Shown one piece after another: positions 34,501 to 42,056 of a stretch of DNA of 64,000 bases (the first letter of the stretch is position 1; every line of letters starts with the position of its first letter). Made by a program: the position numbers and the translations under genes. Below the pieces are notes generated by a model. The model saw only the letters and a program-made list of their open reading frames with translations. It made no database searches and was not told the origin of the DNA. Origin of the DNA: Flavobacterium flevense (lineage in GTDB: Bacteria; Bacteroidota; Bacteroidia; Flavobacteriales; Flavobacteriaceae); the NCBI RefSeq assembly GCF_900142775.1, contig NZ_FRCC01000001.1:434001-498000 (forward strand), read 5' to 3'.

Positions 34501-34983
34501 TTGGATTCCGTTTTTAGTTCCTTTTTCAACAACATTTACTCCCGGTATAGGCTGTCCTGAATTATCAGTAACTTTACCGTTTATTACTTGCTGCTGTACA
34601 TAATTGGTTTTCGTTACAGGCTTTTCTTTAATTAAAATGGTATGATCGTCTGTAAGCTCAAAATTGAGATTATTAGCTGAAAGACATTGCCCTAACAACG
34701 TAGACACTGCAATTTTACCTTTTTTAAGCGCTACATCCGGCATGTCTTTAAAAACTTTTCGGGGATAGATAAAATTTAAATCTGTCTGTTGTTTTATAAT
34801 TTTAAATACTTCGTAAATAGTTACAGACTGATCCTTTTCAATGGTGACATTCACTTGTGCAAATGTGCTGTGTACATTAAGGCAAAAAACATTGGTACAC
34901 CATAAAAAGACAAATGCTCTCATAACAGTTTTAATTAGCCGTTCTTTAAAGAAATCAAAAACATTCAATACTTTAATTTTCAT
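31504..34983 (-). CDS. SusC/RagA family TonB-dependent receptor with N-terminal STN signalling domain
   Basis: This 1159-residue outer-membrane receptor imports large nutrients with its SusD partner. In order: a signal region (about residues 20-42), an STN domain (VNVTIEKDQSVTIYEVFKII, about 45-115), a CarboxypepD_reg domain (INGKVTDNSGQPIPGVNVVE), the SusC marker LEEVVVVGYGSVKKKDLTGS, a plug (NVLQSLAGQATGVQITQSQG, SAAIYGSRGANGVVIITTKQ) and a long beta-barrel ending GLNISF. The STN domain fits contact with the FecR protein encoded next to it. The start is the ATG at 34983; the longer frame opens with TTG. Confidence 0.95.
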   Translation of the reverse strand: MKIKVLNVFDFFKERLIKTVMRAFVFLWCTNVFCLNVHSTFAQVNVTIEKDQSVTIYEVFKIIKQQTDLNFIYPRKVFKDMPDVALKKGKIAVSTLLGQCLSANNLNFELTDDHTILIKEKPVTKTNYVQQQVINGKVTDNSGQPIPGVNVVEKGTKNGIQTDFDGNFSIKVTSGKSVLVVSFIGFATKEIQLNGETNLVIKLEEDSAKLEEVVVVGYGSVKKKDLTGSVVSVGSDKLEGRSNSNVLQSLAGQATGVQITQSQGAPGMAPTVKVRGASSINAGTTPLYVIDGIPLEDNTTNSTDTGISTGSNLSFNRNPLNFINPNDIESIDILKDASSAAIYGSRGANGVVIITTKQGKAGKTKIDATFETGFSRVNRKTDMMNASEFIAFNTAARNNSWATVVAANPSATRGVNLLVPTEFSDPAWIERIGNGTDWQDVTFRTAKNSNFQLSASGGSEKTQFMVSLGYLDSEGVVDRNTYDRINLRSNIKHKFNDKVRMGLNVGLSRANEAPYGTGGKSDVVSLALQSDPFFPLYVETGSLGFKDPTSIWNTFAKYGFQLWHPYSLTREATAKKVTNIATVTSYLEWDIIKDLTIKTSASSNIENTVHNFYWNAGQNWGYSGWVPAQADFKTLQSNNWISETTLTYNKTFNKDHNLNLLAGYSAQEQTTDLSSMTAGNFPNDLVHTLNAGVVNSGNTFSEEWSLVSYLARANYSYKGKYLASAAIRADGSSRFGNNNRWGYFPSGSLAWRISEEAFLKDVSWISNLKARLSYGATGNNQIPNYGSIGVLAYSPYVSSGTVNQGIYTSNFADKNLKWEKTGQTNFGIDFSVFNGRVKFTGDIYYSKTKDLLLNVPIPILSGFSSTLTNIGELENRGFELNLSTQNIDSDFKWSTDFNIFANRNKVIKLGVSDAPIDINVSSMTSRTAVGKPIGMYYGYVIDGVIMSQAELNSNAYPVWPGSEAGDPRVRDVNSDGKIDSNDRTYLGNNQADFQWGLTNNFSYSGFELSVLLRGSQGGEILNHNARYLKSGVGGGNRNMYAVVNNYWKSEAEPGNGMIPKPRMLPTTVRDFGSSYWVEDGSFVRIQNIRLGYNLPKKLVEKLKLSNVKLYLNMENVHVFSDYLGFDPEGSTYQSGVMVGFDYGAYPNPFTATAGLNISF

Positions 34984-35069
34984 AATTTTTTGGTTTGCTT
35001 GGTTATACAATAGGTAATAAATAAATGTGCGGAATAAAGTGAGAATTCATAAATCCTTACTTTGTGGTT

Positions 35070-36248
35070 TTATTCCAGGATTACTTGTTGGTCTTTTATT
35101 TCATAGTTTTTTATAATTTTAAAATTTTTAATACTCTTCAAAATCTCATCTAAGGTTTGGGTTTTTCTTAATACACCATCAAAAATTTCGTTTTCGATTG
35201 CTTTGTTTTTGAATACAAAATCAACATCATACCAGCGCGATAAAACTTTCATCATATCCTTCAGTGTTATTTTTTCAAAACTGAAAACACCTTCTTTCCA
35301 TGATATTTCATTATATACATCTACATTTTTCACAACCGGATTGCTTGTTTCGGTGTTTAAGCTTAATTGTTGATTTGGCGTTAATTTTAGCTTTCGGGCT
35401 CCAATATTCACAGCTACTTTCCCTTCGACTAAGGTGGTATAGCTATTGACTTCATCTTTATAAGCTTTAATATTAAATTCGGTACCTATTACATCTACCA
35501 GCTGTTTATTACTAAGCACTTTAAAGTGAGCTCCTTTATGCTTAGTACTAGGTGATACTGCAAAATAAGCTTCGCCATACACTAATTCTACTTCTCGGGG
35601 TTGCCCTTCTATAAAAGCGACAGGAAATTTTAATTTAGTTTCAGAATTTAGCCAAACCTGAGTTCCATCGGATAGTTTAATAAAGAATTTACCGCCTCTG
35701 GGAATGGTCAAATAGTTGTAAACTATTTTATTGGTGTTTTCATTGGCATCATAAACAATTCCGGCACCGTTACTTTTAGCATTTTGTGTTTTGAGCGAAG
35801 TTCCGTTTACCAAAGCTATCTGAGAACCATTTGCCAGCGTAAGTGTTGCTTTATCAGTACCTGATTCCGTAGCTTTTTTGTCCTGTTTAACTATTGGAGC
35901 AGTAACCTGAACCGGCTTGTTGAAAATCGCATCTTTCAATAAATAAGTAGTGCCAAAAAGTCCCACAAGAATTGCTGCAGCGGCGTATTTTACAAAATGA
36001 AATTTTCTTTTTATTGTCTTTTTTTGTTTTTGTGGCGTTGCCAATATGCTGTCCTGAATGCGAATAGCATCCTCCTGAGCCATCACGGGTTTCTCGTCTA
36101 AAATTGCCAGTACCTCTTCTACGGTTGGCAGCCCGGTTGATTCCGTTAAATCCTGAACATACTGTACCACTTGATCAATCTCCTCTTTTGAACATTGATT
36201 CAGGATAAACTTTTTTAATAAATTTTGGATATGATTATTGTCTTGCAT
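35070..36248 (-). CDS. FecR family anti-sigma factor
   Basis: This 392-residue inner-membrane protein relays a signal from the SusC-type receptor to the sigma factor. The N-terminal cytoplasmic part (ILNQCSKEEIDQVVQYVQDL) is followed by one membrane segment at about residues 88-108 (YAAAAILVGLFGTTYLL). The periplasmic FecR domain comes next (TIPRGGKFFIKLSDGTQVWL, VYGEAYFAV, VDVIGTEFNIKAY), and then a C-terminal STN-like secretin domain (ITLKDMMKVLSRWYDVDFVF) ending in QQVILE. This order is typical of Bacteroidota anti-sigma factors. Confidence 0.94.
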   Translation of the reverse strand: MQDNNHIQNLLKKFILNQCSKEEIDQVVQYVQDLTESTGLPTVEEVLAILDEKPVMAQEDAIRIQDSILATPQKQKKTIKRKFHFVKYAAAAILVGLFGTTYLLKDAIFNKPVQVTAPIVKQDKKATESGTDKATLTLANGSQIALVNGTSLKTQNAKSNGAGIVYDANENTNKIVYNYLTIPRGGKFFIKLSDGTQVWLNSETKLKFPVAFIEGQPREVELVYGEAYFAVSPSTKHKGAHFKVLSNKQLVDVIGTEFNIKAYKDEVNSYTTLVEGKVAVNIGARKLKLTPNQQLSLNTETSNPVVKNVDVYNEISWKEGVFSFEKITLKDMMKVLSRWYDVDFVFKNKAIENEIFDGVLRKTQTLDEILKSIKNFKIIKNYEIKDQQVILE

Positions 36249-36402
36249 AATATATGTTCTTATATATAATACAGATGAGAAAAGGAAAAGTACTATCGAG
36301 TATTATTATTTTTTTTGAAAATTAAAAAAATAATAACTAAAAAGAAACAAATAAAAAGAAATAGAAAGTAAAAAAGAAATAAAAACAATACCTATCAGAG
36401 AA

Positions 36403-37002
36403 TTACTCTAACCAACGGGATGAAATAAGCGTTATAAGAAGAGCCACGTCTCCATGAGTTTCTAAAAAAGTTCTAATTTCTGCTAAGGCCTTACTCATTT
36501 GACCTTTTACAGTACTCACAGAAATATTTAATTCCTTGCTTATTTCTTCGTAACTCATTTCTTTATTGCGCGACATTTCAAAAATAATTCGGCGCTTAGG
36601 AGGCAATTGTTCAATAGCTTTATTCTTTATAATGTCATAATCAGCATCAGCAATACTGTCCTCAACCGGGCTGTAAGATTTCTGGCTGTTGTAAAACACC
36701 TCTTCTTTAAACTTATGATTATTGGCTATTTTACTAATGAGATTAAAAGTTAAGTTACGGGTAATGGTAAACACATACGACTTAAAGGACAGCTCAGGAT
36801 TAAGCCGTTCTCTGTGCAGCCAGATATTTAAAAATACATCCTGGACAATTTCTTCTGCAAAAACCTGATTTTTAAGCATACTTAAACTATAAGCATAAAC
36901 ATCATTATGATAGCTGCTAAAAAGCTCACTAAAGGCTTTTTCATTACCCTCCATAAGCTTTATAACCAGCAGTTTATTATTTATTGTTTTAGTTTCAGAC
37001 AT
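36403..37002 (-). CDS. ECF RNA polymerase sigma factor (FecI-like, Bacteroidota type)
   Basis: This 199-residue sigma factor has region 2 (EKAFSELFSSYHNDVYAYSL, AEEIVQDVFLNIWLHRERL, FKSYVFTITRNLTFNLI; about residues 18-85) and region 4 (LPPKRRIIFEMSRNKEMSYE, EISKELNISVSTVKGQMSKA; about 125-175). It heads the sigma-FecR-SusC-SusD run, 154 bases before FecR, and would activate the SusC-SusD genes when the receptor binds ligand. The C-terminal tail (LLITLISSRWLE) is hydrophobic, as in many relatives. Confidence 0.95.
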   Translation of the reverse strand: MSETKTINNKLLVIKLMEGNEKAFSELFSSYHNDVYAYSLSMLKNQVFAEEIVQDVFLNIWLHRERLNPELSFKSYVFTITRNLTFNLISKIANNHKFKEEVFYNSQKSYSPVEDSIADADYDIIKNKAIEQLPPKRRIIFEMSRNKEMSYEEISKELNISVSTVKGQMSKALAEIRTFLETHGDVALLITLISSRWLE

Positions 37003-37245
37003 TACAAAAAATTACTACACATGAAATTATCGATTTATTAAAAATCCTTCTGTTTTGAGTCAGAATTCTTACTTAGCCTCACATTAAATGCTAATATAAA
37101 AATTTTAACAACATCCTATTGCATTTAGTATCTATAAAAAAACGAGATATTATATTTAGAATTTATATGAATTATTCAAAATTAGAAAAAGAACAAAACC
37201 TGAAAAATAACTATATTGCAGAATCAAATTTTTTAAAGAAGAAAG

Positions 37246-37821
37246 ATGTCCCTGATCATTAACAACATAGAAAAAATTGTCTCGCTTACCCCCGAAGAAA
37301 AAGAACTTTTCCTGAGTAAAACTGAAATTCAACACTACAAATCCAAAAGTATTTTATTGAATTCAGGGGAAATTTGCAAATGTTCCTACTTTGTAAATTC
37401 GGGTATTTTAAGAAGTTTTAATATCAATGATAATATTGTCGAACATGTATTAAACTTTGCCTGCGAAGGATGGTGGATGGGAGATATGTACAGTTTGATT
37501 TCGCAAAAACCCGGAAATCTTTTTATAGAAGTAATAGAAGATGCCGAAGTGGTATTACTTTCTAAAGAAAATCAGGAGCTCTTATATACTGAAATTCCTA
37601 AACTGGAACGTTTTTTCAGAATTCTTACCGAAAATTCATTAGTAGCTAATCAGGAAAGGCTAATGGACAATTTAAGTCTATCGGCAGAAGAACGTTTTGA
37701 TAAATTCAATAAAAGATATGGCAATCTGAGTCATAAAATTCCACAAAAACAAATTGCTTCCTATATAGGTGTAACGCCTGAATTTTTTAGTAAAATGAAA
37801 GCCAAGTTACTTCGAAAGTAG
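37246..37821 (+). CDS. Crp/Fnr family transcriptional regulator
   Basis: This 191-residue regulator has a cyclic-nucleotide-binding-type beta-roll at about residues 25-115 (ILLNSGEICKCSYFVNSGIL, WWMGDMYSLISQKPGNLFIE) and a C-terminal helix-turn-helix (KIPQKQIASYIGVTPEFFSK). It lacks the Cys cluster of Fnr and the cAMP contacts of Crp, so its effector is unknown. The pirin operon begins 90 bases downstream, and a palindrome near -42 of that promoter, repeated at the yceI promoter, is a good candidate for its binding site. Confidence 0.9.
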   Translation: MSLIINNIEKIVSLTPEEKELFLSKTEIQHYKSKSILLNSGEICKCSYFVNSGILRSFNINDNIVEHVLNFACEGWWMGDMYSLISQKPGNLFIEVIEDAEVVLLSKENQELLYTEIPKLERFFRILTENSLVANQERLMDNLSLSAEERFDKFNKRYGNLSHKIPQKQIASYIGVTPEFFSKMKAKLLRK

Positions 37822-37833
37822 TTTAGTAATCAC

Positions 37834-37881
37834 TTCTTAATCTAGGTTAAGTACTAAATGCTGATGACGGATGTATCTTTG
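37834..37881 (+). promoter_or_regulatory. Pirin operon promoter with palindromic activator site
   Basis: TTCTTAATCTAGGTTAAGT (37834-37852) contains the near-palindrome TTAATCTAGGTTAA, centre 37843.5. The -7 box TATCTTTG is at 37874-37881. The same 19 bases with the same spacing recur at 45293, before yceI. The centre lies at about -43 of the expected start, a Crp/Fnr activator position. Confidence 0.7.
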
Positions 37882-37910
37882 TAATGTAATAATCAATAAA
37901 ACAAAAAATC

Positions 37911-38627
37911 ATGGCAACTACAGTTTTTCACAAAGCAGATACAAGAGGACACGCAGATCACGGTTGGTTAAATGCCTACCATAGTTTTAGTTTTGCCAGC
38001 TGGTATAATCCGGATAGAGTACAATTTGGTGCACTTCGTGTTTTAAATGATGACACCGTTGCTGCGGGAATGGGTTTTGGAACACATCCGCATGACAATA
38101 TGGAAATCATTACTATCCCGCTAGAAGGAGATTTAGCTCATAAAGACAGTATGGGAAATGAATCTACTATCAAAAACGGAGATGTACAGGTAATGAGTGC
38201 CGGTTCAGGAATCAGACACAGTGAATTTAATCCAAATGCTGACCAGAGAACAAAATTATTTCAAATTTGGGTTTTCCCAAAACAAAGAGATGTTACTCCT
38301 AGATACCAACAAATTACATTAAATAAATCATTGGAAAAAAATGATTTTGCCCAAATTCTATCTCCTGATGCGGATGATGCAGGAGTTTGGATCCACCAGG
38401 ATGCCTGGTTCTATTTAAGTGATTTTGATGCTGATTTTTCTAAAAAACTAGCTCTTAAAAAAGAAGGTAACGGTTTTTACATCATGAATATAGAAGGAGA
38501 GATCGAAGTAAATGGCGAAAAATTAGAAACAAGAGACGCAATAGGAATCTGGGAAACTACTGAAATTGAAATTAAAGCAACTACTGCTTCTAAATTTTTA
38601 GTAATGGAAATCCCAATGAAATATTAA
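37911..38627 (+). CDS. Pirin family protein (YhhW-like)
   Basis: This 238-residue bicupin protein matches the YhhW/pirin group: DTRGHADHGWLNAYHSFSFA, FGALRVLNDDTVAAGMGFG, THPHDNMEIITIPLEGDLAH (metal-binding histidines and Glu) and MSAGSGIRHSEFNPN. Related proteins bind iron or other metals, and some are quercetinases. It is the first gene of a run with GNAT, OsmC, YjdI-like and FMN-reductase genes, suggesting a stress or detoxification operon. Expression is probably under the Crp/Fnr-type regulator encoded just upstream. Confidence 0.93.
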   Translation: MATTVFHKADTRGHADHGWLNAYHSFSFASWYNPDRVQFGALRVLNDDTVAAGMGFGTHPHDNMEIITIPLEGDLAHKDSMGNESTIKNGDVQVMSAGSGIRHSEFNPNADQRTKLFQIWVFPKQRDVTPRYQQITLNKSLEKNDFAQILSPDADDAGVWIHQDAWFYLSDFDADFSKKLALKKEGNGFYIMNIEGEIEVNGEKLETRDAIGIWETTEIEIKATTASKFLVMEIPMKY

Positions 38628-38638
38628 GAAATACAATC

Positions 38639-38923
38639 ATGGAAGAAACTATTGGATTAGAATACGACGAAAGAAAAGGTTATTTTTACGTAGCGGTGAA
38701 CAATACTAAAGTTGCAAAAATGACCTTTGTTTTTGCCGGACCACACAAAATAATCATTGATCATACTGAGGTAAATCCGGAATATAACGGCAAAGGATTT
38801 GGACAAAAAATGGTTGAAAAAGCCGTTTCATTCGCCAGAGAAAAAGAAATAAAAATTCTTCCTTTGTGTCCGTTTGCAAAAAAAGTATTTGATAAAACTC
38901 CTGAATTTAGTGATGTTTTATAA
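38639..38923 (+). CDS. Small GNAT family N-acetyltransferase (YjdJ-like)
   Basis: This 94-residue short GNAT protein shows IDHTEVNPEYNGKGFGQKMV, which contains the acetyl-CoA loop (GKGFGQK), and IKILPLCPFAKKVFDK, matching the COG2388 group of minimal acetyltransferases. It starts 11 bases after the pirin stop. Its pairing with a YjdI-like ferredoxin gene three positions on recalls the yjdI-yjdJ neighbourhood of other bacteria. The substrate is unknown. Confidence 0.88.
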   Translation: MEETIGLEYDERKGYFYVAVNNTKVAKMTFVFAGPHKIIIDHTEVNPEYNGKGFGQKMVEKAVSFAREKEIKILPLCPFAKKVFDKTPEFSDVL

Positions 38924-38955
38924 TTTATAAAAAGGTTTACAATCCTTATTACATC

Positions 38956-39363
38956 ATGAAAAACATATTTGAAAAAGACATTACGGGACATATTGGGACT
39001 CAAAAATATTTATGTACCATAAGCTGGCGTAACGGTCAGTTTGTTATGGATGAGCCAGCAAGCATAGGCGGACAAGATTTAGGTCCGGATCCTTACACGG
39101 CTCTTTTAGCATCATTAGCCAGCTGTACCATTGCTACTTTACGAATGTATATTGACCGAAAAGGCTGGGATATTCCTGAAATAAACATTGCCGTAAATGC
39201 AGCACAACAGCAAGAGGGCGAATTTGAAACTATTTTTTCCAGACATATCACTTTTTCTAATGATGTAACTACCGAACAAAAGGAAAAATTAATACTCATT
39301 GCAAATAAATGTCCTGTTTCTAAAATTTTAAAAGGAAAAATAACCATTAAAACCCAACTCTGA
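38956..39363 (+). CDS. OsmC family protein
   Basis: This 135-residue OsmC-fold protein is probably a cysteine-dependent peroxidase or related enzyme. Key stretches are the first cysteine in ALLASLASCTIATLRMYIDR (about residue 56) and the second in LILIANKCPVSKILKGKITI (about residue 119). The family reduces organic peroxides with this cysteine pair. It lies in the pirin operon, 32 bases after the GNAT gene and 2 bases before the next gene. Confidence 0.93.
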   Translation: MKNIFEKDITGHIGTQKYLCTISWRNGQFVMDEPASIGGQDLGPDPYTALLASLASCTIATLRMYIDRKGWDIPEINIAVNAAQQQEGEFETIFSRHITFSNDVTTEQKEKLILIANKCPVSKILKGKITIKTQL

Positions 39364-39365
39364 TT

Positions 39366-39590
39366 ATGAATCCGGAAGACATCACAAAAGAATATACGAA
39401 TGGGGAAGTTACCATTGTGTGGCAATCAGGAAAGTGCATTCATTCAGCAAATTGTGTTCGCAATAATCCTGATGTATTCCAACCCAAAGAAAAGCCATGG
39501 ATAAAACCGGAAGGTTCAACAACAGAAAAAATTATTGACACGGTAAAGAAATGTCCTTCGGGAGCTTTGACTTACTTTTTAAACACATAA
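39366..39590 (+). CDS. YjdI-type mono-cluster iron-sulfur protein
   Basis: This 74-residue protein matches the YjdI/Fer4_19 family: WQSGKCIHSANCVRNNPDVF followed by VKKCPSGALTYF, which supplies cysteines for one Fe-S cluster. It is probably an electron-transfer protein. The neighbouring flavin reductase gene starts one base after its stop, so the two may work together; that is inference from context. Confidence 0.9.
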   Translation: MNPEDITKEYTNGEVTIVWQSGKCIHSANCVRNNPDVFQPKEKPWIKPEGSTTEKIIDTVKKCPSGALTYFLNT

Positions 39591-39591
39591 A

Positions 39592-40122
39592 ATGACTAAA
39601 AAAATTATTGCTTTTGGAGCTTCATCAAGCACCAATTCTATCAACAAACAATTAGCTGCTTATGCAGCCTCACAATTTGAAAACGCTGATGTAGAAGTAC
39701 TGGATTTAAATGATTACGAAATGCCTATTTTTTCATTAGACAGAGAAGCAAAAAGCGGGATTCCGGAATTAGCTCATCGTTTTTTTGAAAAACTGGGAAC
39801 TGCTGACCTGATTATTGTTTCGCTTGCGGAGCATAACGGAGCTTATTCTACGGCTTTTAAAAATATTTTTGACTGGACTTCCAGAATAAACCCTAAGTTT
39901 TTTCAAGGGAAACAAACGCTTATTTTAGCTACTTCTCCGGGACCAAGAGGCGGACTTACGGTTTTAGAAATTGCAAAAAATCGTTTCCCTTTTCAGGGTG
40001 CTGTTATCAATGGTAGTTTTTCATTACCAAGTTTTAATGATAACTTTAATACTAATGAAGGAATTACTAATGAGCAGTTAAAAAGCGATTTACTTGAAAT
40101 TATAGCATCTATCGAAATTTAA
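39592..40122 (+). CDS. NADPH-dependent FMN reductase family protein
   Basis: This 176-residue flavodoxin-fold protein has an FMN phosphate loop near the start (IIAFGASSSTNSINKQLAAY), the family's PIFSLD region and SLAEHNGAYSTAFKNIFDWT, and ATSPGPRGG. Family members reduce quinones, azo dyes or chromate with NAD(P)H. It closes the pirin-GNAT-OsmC-YjdI operon, and a hairpin terminator follows at once. Confidence 0.92.
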   Translation: MTKKIIAFGASSSTNSINKQLAAYAASQFENADVEVLDLNDYEMPIFSLDREAKSGIPELAHRFFEKLGTADLIIVSLAEHNGAYSTAFKNIFDWTSRINPKFFQGKQTLILATSPGPRGGLTVLEIAKNRFPFQGAVINGSFSLPSFNDNFNTNEGITNEQLKSDLLEIIASIEI

Positions 40123-40141
40123 AATAATTCAAACCCTATTG

Positions 40142-40172
40142 AAAGGCGTCGCATTTTGTGACGCTTTTTTTA
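40142..40172 (+). terminator. Terminator of the pirin operon
   Basis: GCGTCGC and GTGACGC pair around ATTTT and are followed by seven T, 20 bases after the last stop of the operon. Confidence 0.8.
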
Positions 40173-40224
40173 TTGAAAGTAAATTAATTCGTGATTTACA
40201 GAAACAAATAGAAAATCATTTTTT

Positions 40225-40290
40225 TGCCTGTATCGGCAAGAAAAAGCACAAATTCTTCCTTTTTTAGCCCTATATTTGCCGGTAACGGCA
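40225..40290 (+). promoter_or_regulatory. Fic promoter with two 14-base operators
   Basis: TGCCTGTATCGGCA (40225-40238) and TGCCGGTAACGGCA (40277-40290) are both TGCC-N6-GGCA, with centres exactly 52 bases apart. The second overlaps the -7 box TATATTTG (40271-40278). The Fic protein's own N-terminal DNA-binding domain is the obvious candidate to bind them. Confidence 0.65.
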
Positions 40291-40304
40291 TTTACACAGC
40301 AATT

Positions 40305-41198
40305 ATGAAGTATATTTCAGTAAGTGAATTTTCGAAAAAATGGAATATTTCCGAAAGGACTATCCGTAATTACTGTGCAACAGCAAGGATTAAAGGAGCT
40401 TTTTTAACGGGTAAAACATGGAACATCCCTGAAGATGCAACATTACCTGAAAAAGGAAATAAAAAAAAGCTTAGCAAAAATCCTTTACTCCATCATCTTA
40501 AAGAACAAAAAGAGATGAAACTTCATGGTGGAATTTACCATCGTACTCAAATTGACCTTACTTACAATTCAAATCGTATTGAAGGAAGCAAATTAACCCA
40601 CGACCAAACCCGTTACATTTTCGAAACCAATACCATTGGAACAATTAAAGAAAATATCAATGTAGATGATATTATAGAAACAACAAACCATTTTCGTTGT
40701 ATTGATTTTATTATTGATAAAGCCACGGCAAAACTAAGTGAATCTTTCATTAAAGAATTACACTTTTTATTAAAATCCGGAACATCTGATAGTCAAAAAG
40801 ATTGGTTTCATGTTGGCGACTATAAAAAACTCCCGAACGAAGTTGGAGGTAATCCAACTTGTCCGCCTAAAGAGGTTAAAACAAAAATAGCAGCATTATT
40901 ATCTGAATACCACAGCATTGAAAAGAAAACTTTTGAAGATATTATTGACTTTCATTATCAATTTGAAATTATTCATGCTTTTCAGGACGGCAATGGTCGT
41001 GTAGGTCGATTAATCATTTTTAAAGAATGCCTTGCCAACAATATTGTTCCTTTTATTATCGATGAAGAATTAAAGTTTTTTTATTACAGAGGTTTACAGG
41101 AATGGCTTCATGTAAAAGAATATCTTTTGGATACTTGTCTTAGTGCTCAGGATCATTACAAAAGCATTCTTCAGTATTTTGAAATAGAATTCGAATGA
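40305..41198 (+). CDS. Fic family protein with N-terminal DNA-binding domain and inhibitory motif
   Basis: This 297-residue protein begins with an excisionase-type helix-turn-helix (YISVSEFSKKWNISERTIRN, about residues 3-45, ending TWNIPEDA). The Fic inhibitory motif SNRIEG follows, in YNSNRIEGSKLT at about residue 92. The Fic core has the intact catalytic motif IHAFQDGNGRVGRL at about residue 232 (HxFxDGNGRxGR), so AMP transfer from ATP to a target hydroxyl is expected. The inhibitory helix before the core makes it class II. I choose the ATG at 40305, since the earlier frame opens with TTG inside an operator. It may be both enzyme and autorepressor. Confidence 0.92.
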   Translation: MKYISVSEFSKKWNISERTIRNYCATARIKGAFLTGKTWNIPEDATLPEKGNKKKLSKNPLLHHLKEQKEMKLHGGIYHRTQIDLTYNSNRIEGSKLTHDQTRYIFETNTIGTIKENINVDDIIETTNHFRCIDFIIDKATAKLSESFIKELHFLLKSGTSDSQKDWFHVGDYKKLPNEVGGNPTCPPKEVKTKIAALLSEYHSIEKKTFEDIIDFHYQFEIIHAFQDGNGRVGRLIIFKECLANNIVPFIIDEELKFFYYRGLQEWLHVKEYLLDTCLSAQDHYKSILQYFEIEFE

Positions 41199-41348
41199 TG
41201 ATTTTAAAGATTCTCATTATTGATATCATTTACTGCTTGTTAAATACCCCAATTTACAAATAAGCCATAAAACAAGACCGTAAAATATAATATTCACAAA
41301 ACGAAAAATTTAAAAAATAATTTTGCAAAATTTTAAGAAGACAATATC

Positions 41349-41356
41349 TATTTTTG
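41349..41356 (+). promoter_or_regulatory. Promoter -7 box of the two-component operon
   Basis: TATTTTTG matches TAnnTTTG, 22 bases before the response-regulator start. Confidence 0.5.
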
Positions 41357-41378
41357 GTACACTATAAAAAATCATTTT

Positions 41379-42053
41379 ATGAAACTACTTATTGTTGAAG
41401 ACGAACCCAACCTTCTATCTATTATACGAAAAGGACTTTCGGAGAAAAACAATGAAGTAAGTGTTGCTCTTGACGGAACTACTGCACTGGAAATGATTTT
41501 GAACCATAATTTTGATGTAGTCATTTTAGACATCATGCTTCCGGACATTAACGGAATCGAAATTTGCAGACGCCTGAGAGCTGCTAAAAATTTTGTGCCC
41601 ATTTTACTTTTGACTGCTTTAGGAACCACCGAAAATATTGTTACCGGATTAAATTCCGGTGCTGATGATTATCTGGTAAAACCATTTAAATTTTCCGAAT
41701 TAGAAGCCCGAATTTCTGCTTTAGCAAGAAGATCAAGTCAGGAACACAAACCAAATGATTTGATTAAAATTGATGATTTGGAAATTGACAGCAGGGCAAA
41801 ATCAGTAAAAAGAAACGGCGAACTTATACAATTAACCGCTAAAGAATTTAAATTATTGCATTATTTAGCCCGCCATTCCGAAACTATATTATCCAGAGAA
41901 AAAATTTTAGATAACGTTTGGGACATTAATTTTGACATGAATACAAACGTAGTTGATGTATACATTAATTATTTAAGAAATAAAATAGACAAGCCGTATC
42001 AAAACAAATTAATCCATACTATCAAAGGCTTAGGCTATATTATAAAATCATAA
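41379..42053 (+). CDS. OmpR/PhoB family response regulator
   Basis: This 224-residue regulator has a receiver domain at about residues 1-115 (LLIVEDEPNLLSIIRKGLSE, phospho-acceptor Asp in FDVVILDIMLPDINGIEI, Thr/Lys in LLTALG and DDYLVKPFKFSEL). A winged-helix output domain covers about 130-224 (LIQLTAKEFKLLHYLARHSE, VVDVYINYLRNKIDKPYQNK, IHTIKGLGYIIK). The sensor kinase starts 3 bases after its stop. The resemblance is to the CusR/CopR-like group. Targets may include the two genes downstream, but no binding site was recognised. Confidence 0.95.
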   Translation: MKLLIVEDEPNLLSIIRKGLSEKNNEVSVALDGTTALEMILNHNFDVVILDIMLPDINGIEICRRLRAAKNFVPILLLTALGTTENIVTGLNSGADDYLVKPFKFSELEARISALARRSSQEHKPNDLIKIDDLEIDSRAKSVKRNGELIQLTAKEFKLLHYLARHSETILSREKILDNVWDINFDMNTNVVDVYINYLRNKIDKPYQNKLIHTIKGLGYIIKS

Positions 42054-42056
42054 TTT

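Noticed and set aside
34984-35010. TTG start extending the SusC-type receptor by nine residues
   Set aside because: The ATG at 34983 is adequate, and the TTG gives no family-like sequence.
37167-37262. 31-codon frame running into the Crp/Fnr gene
   Set aside because: It overlaps the Crp/Fnr start, is very short and has no recognisable features.
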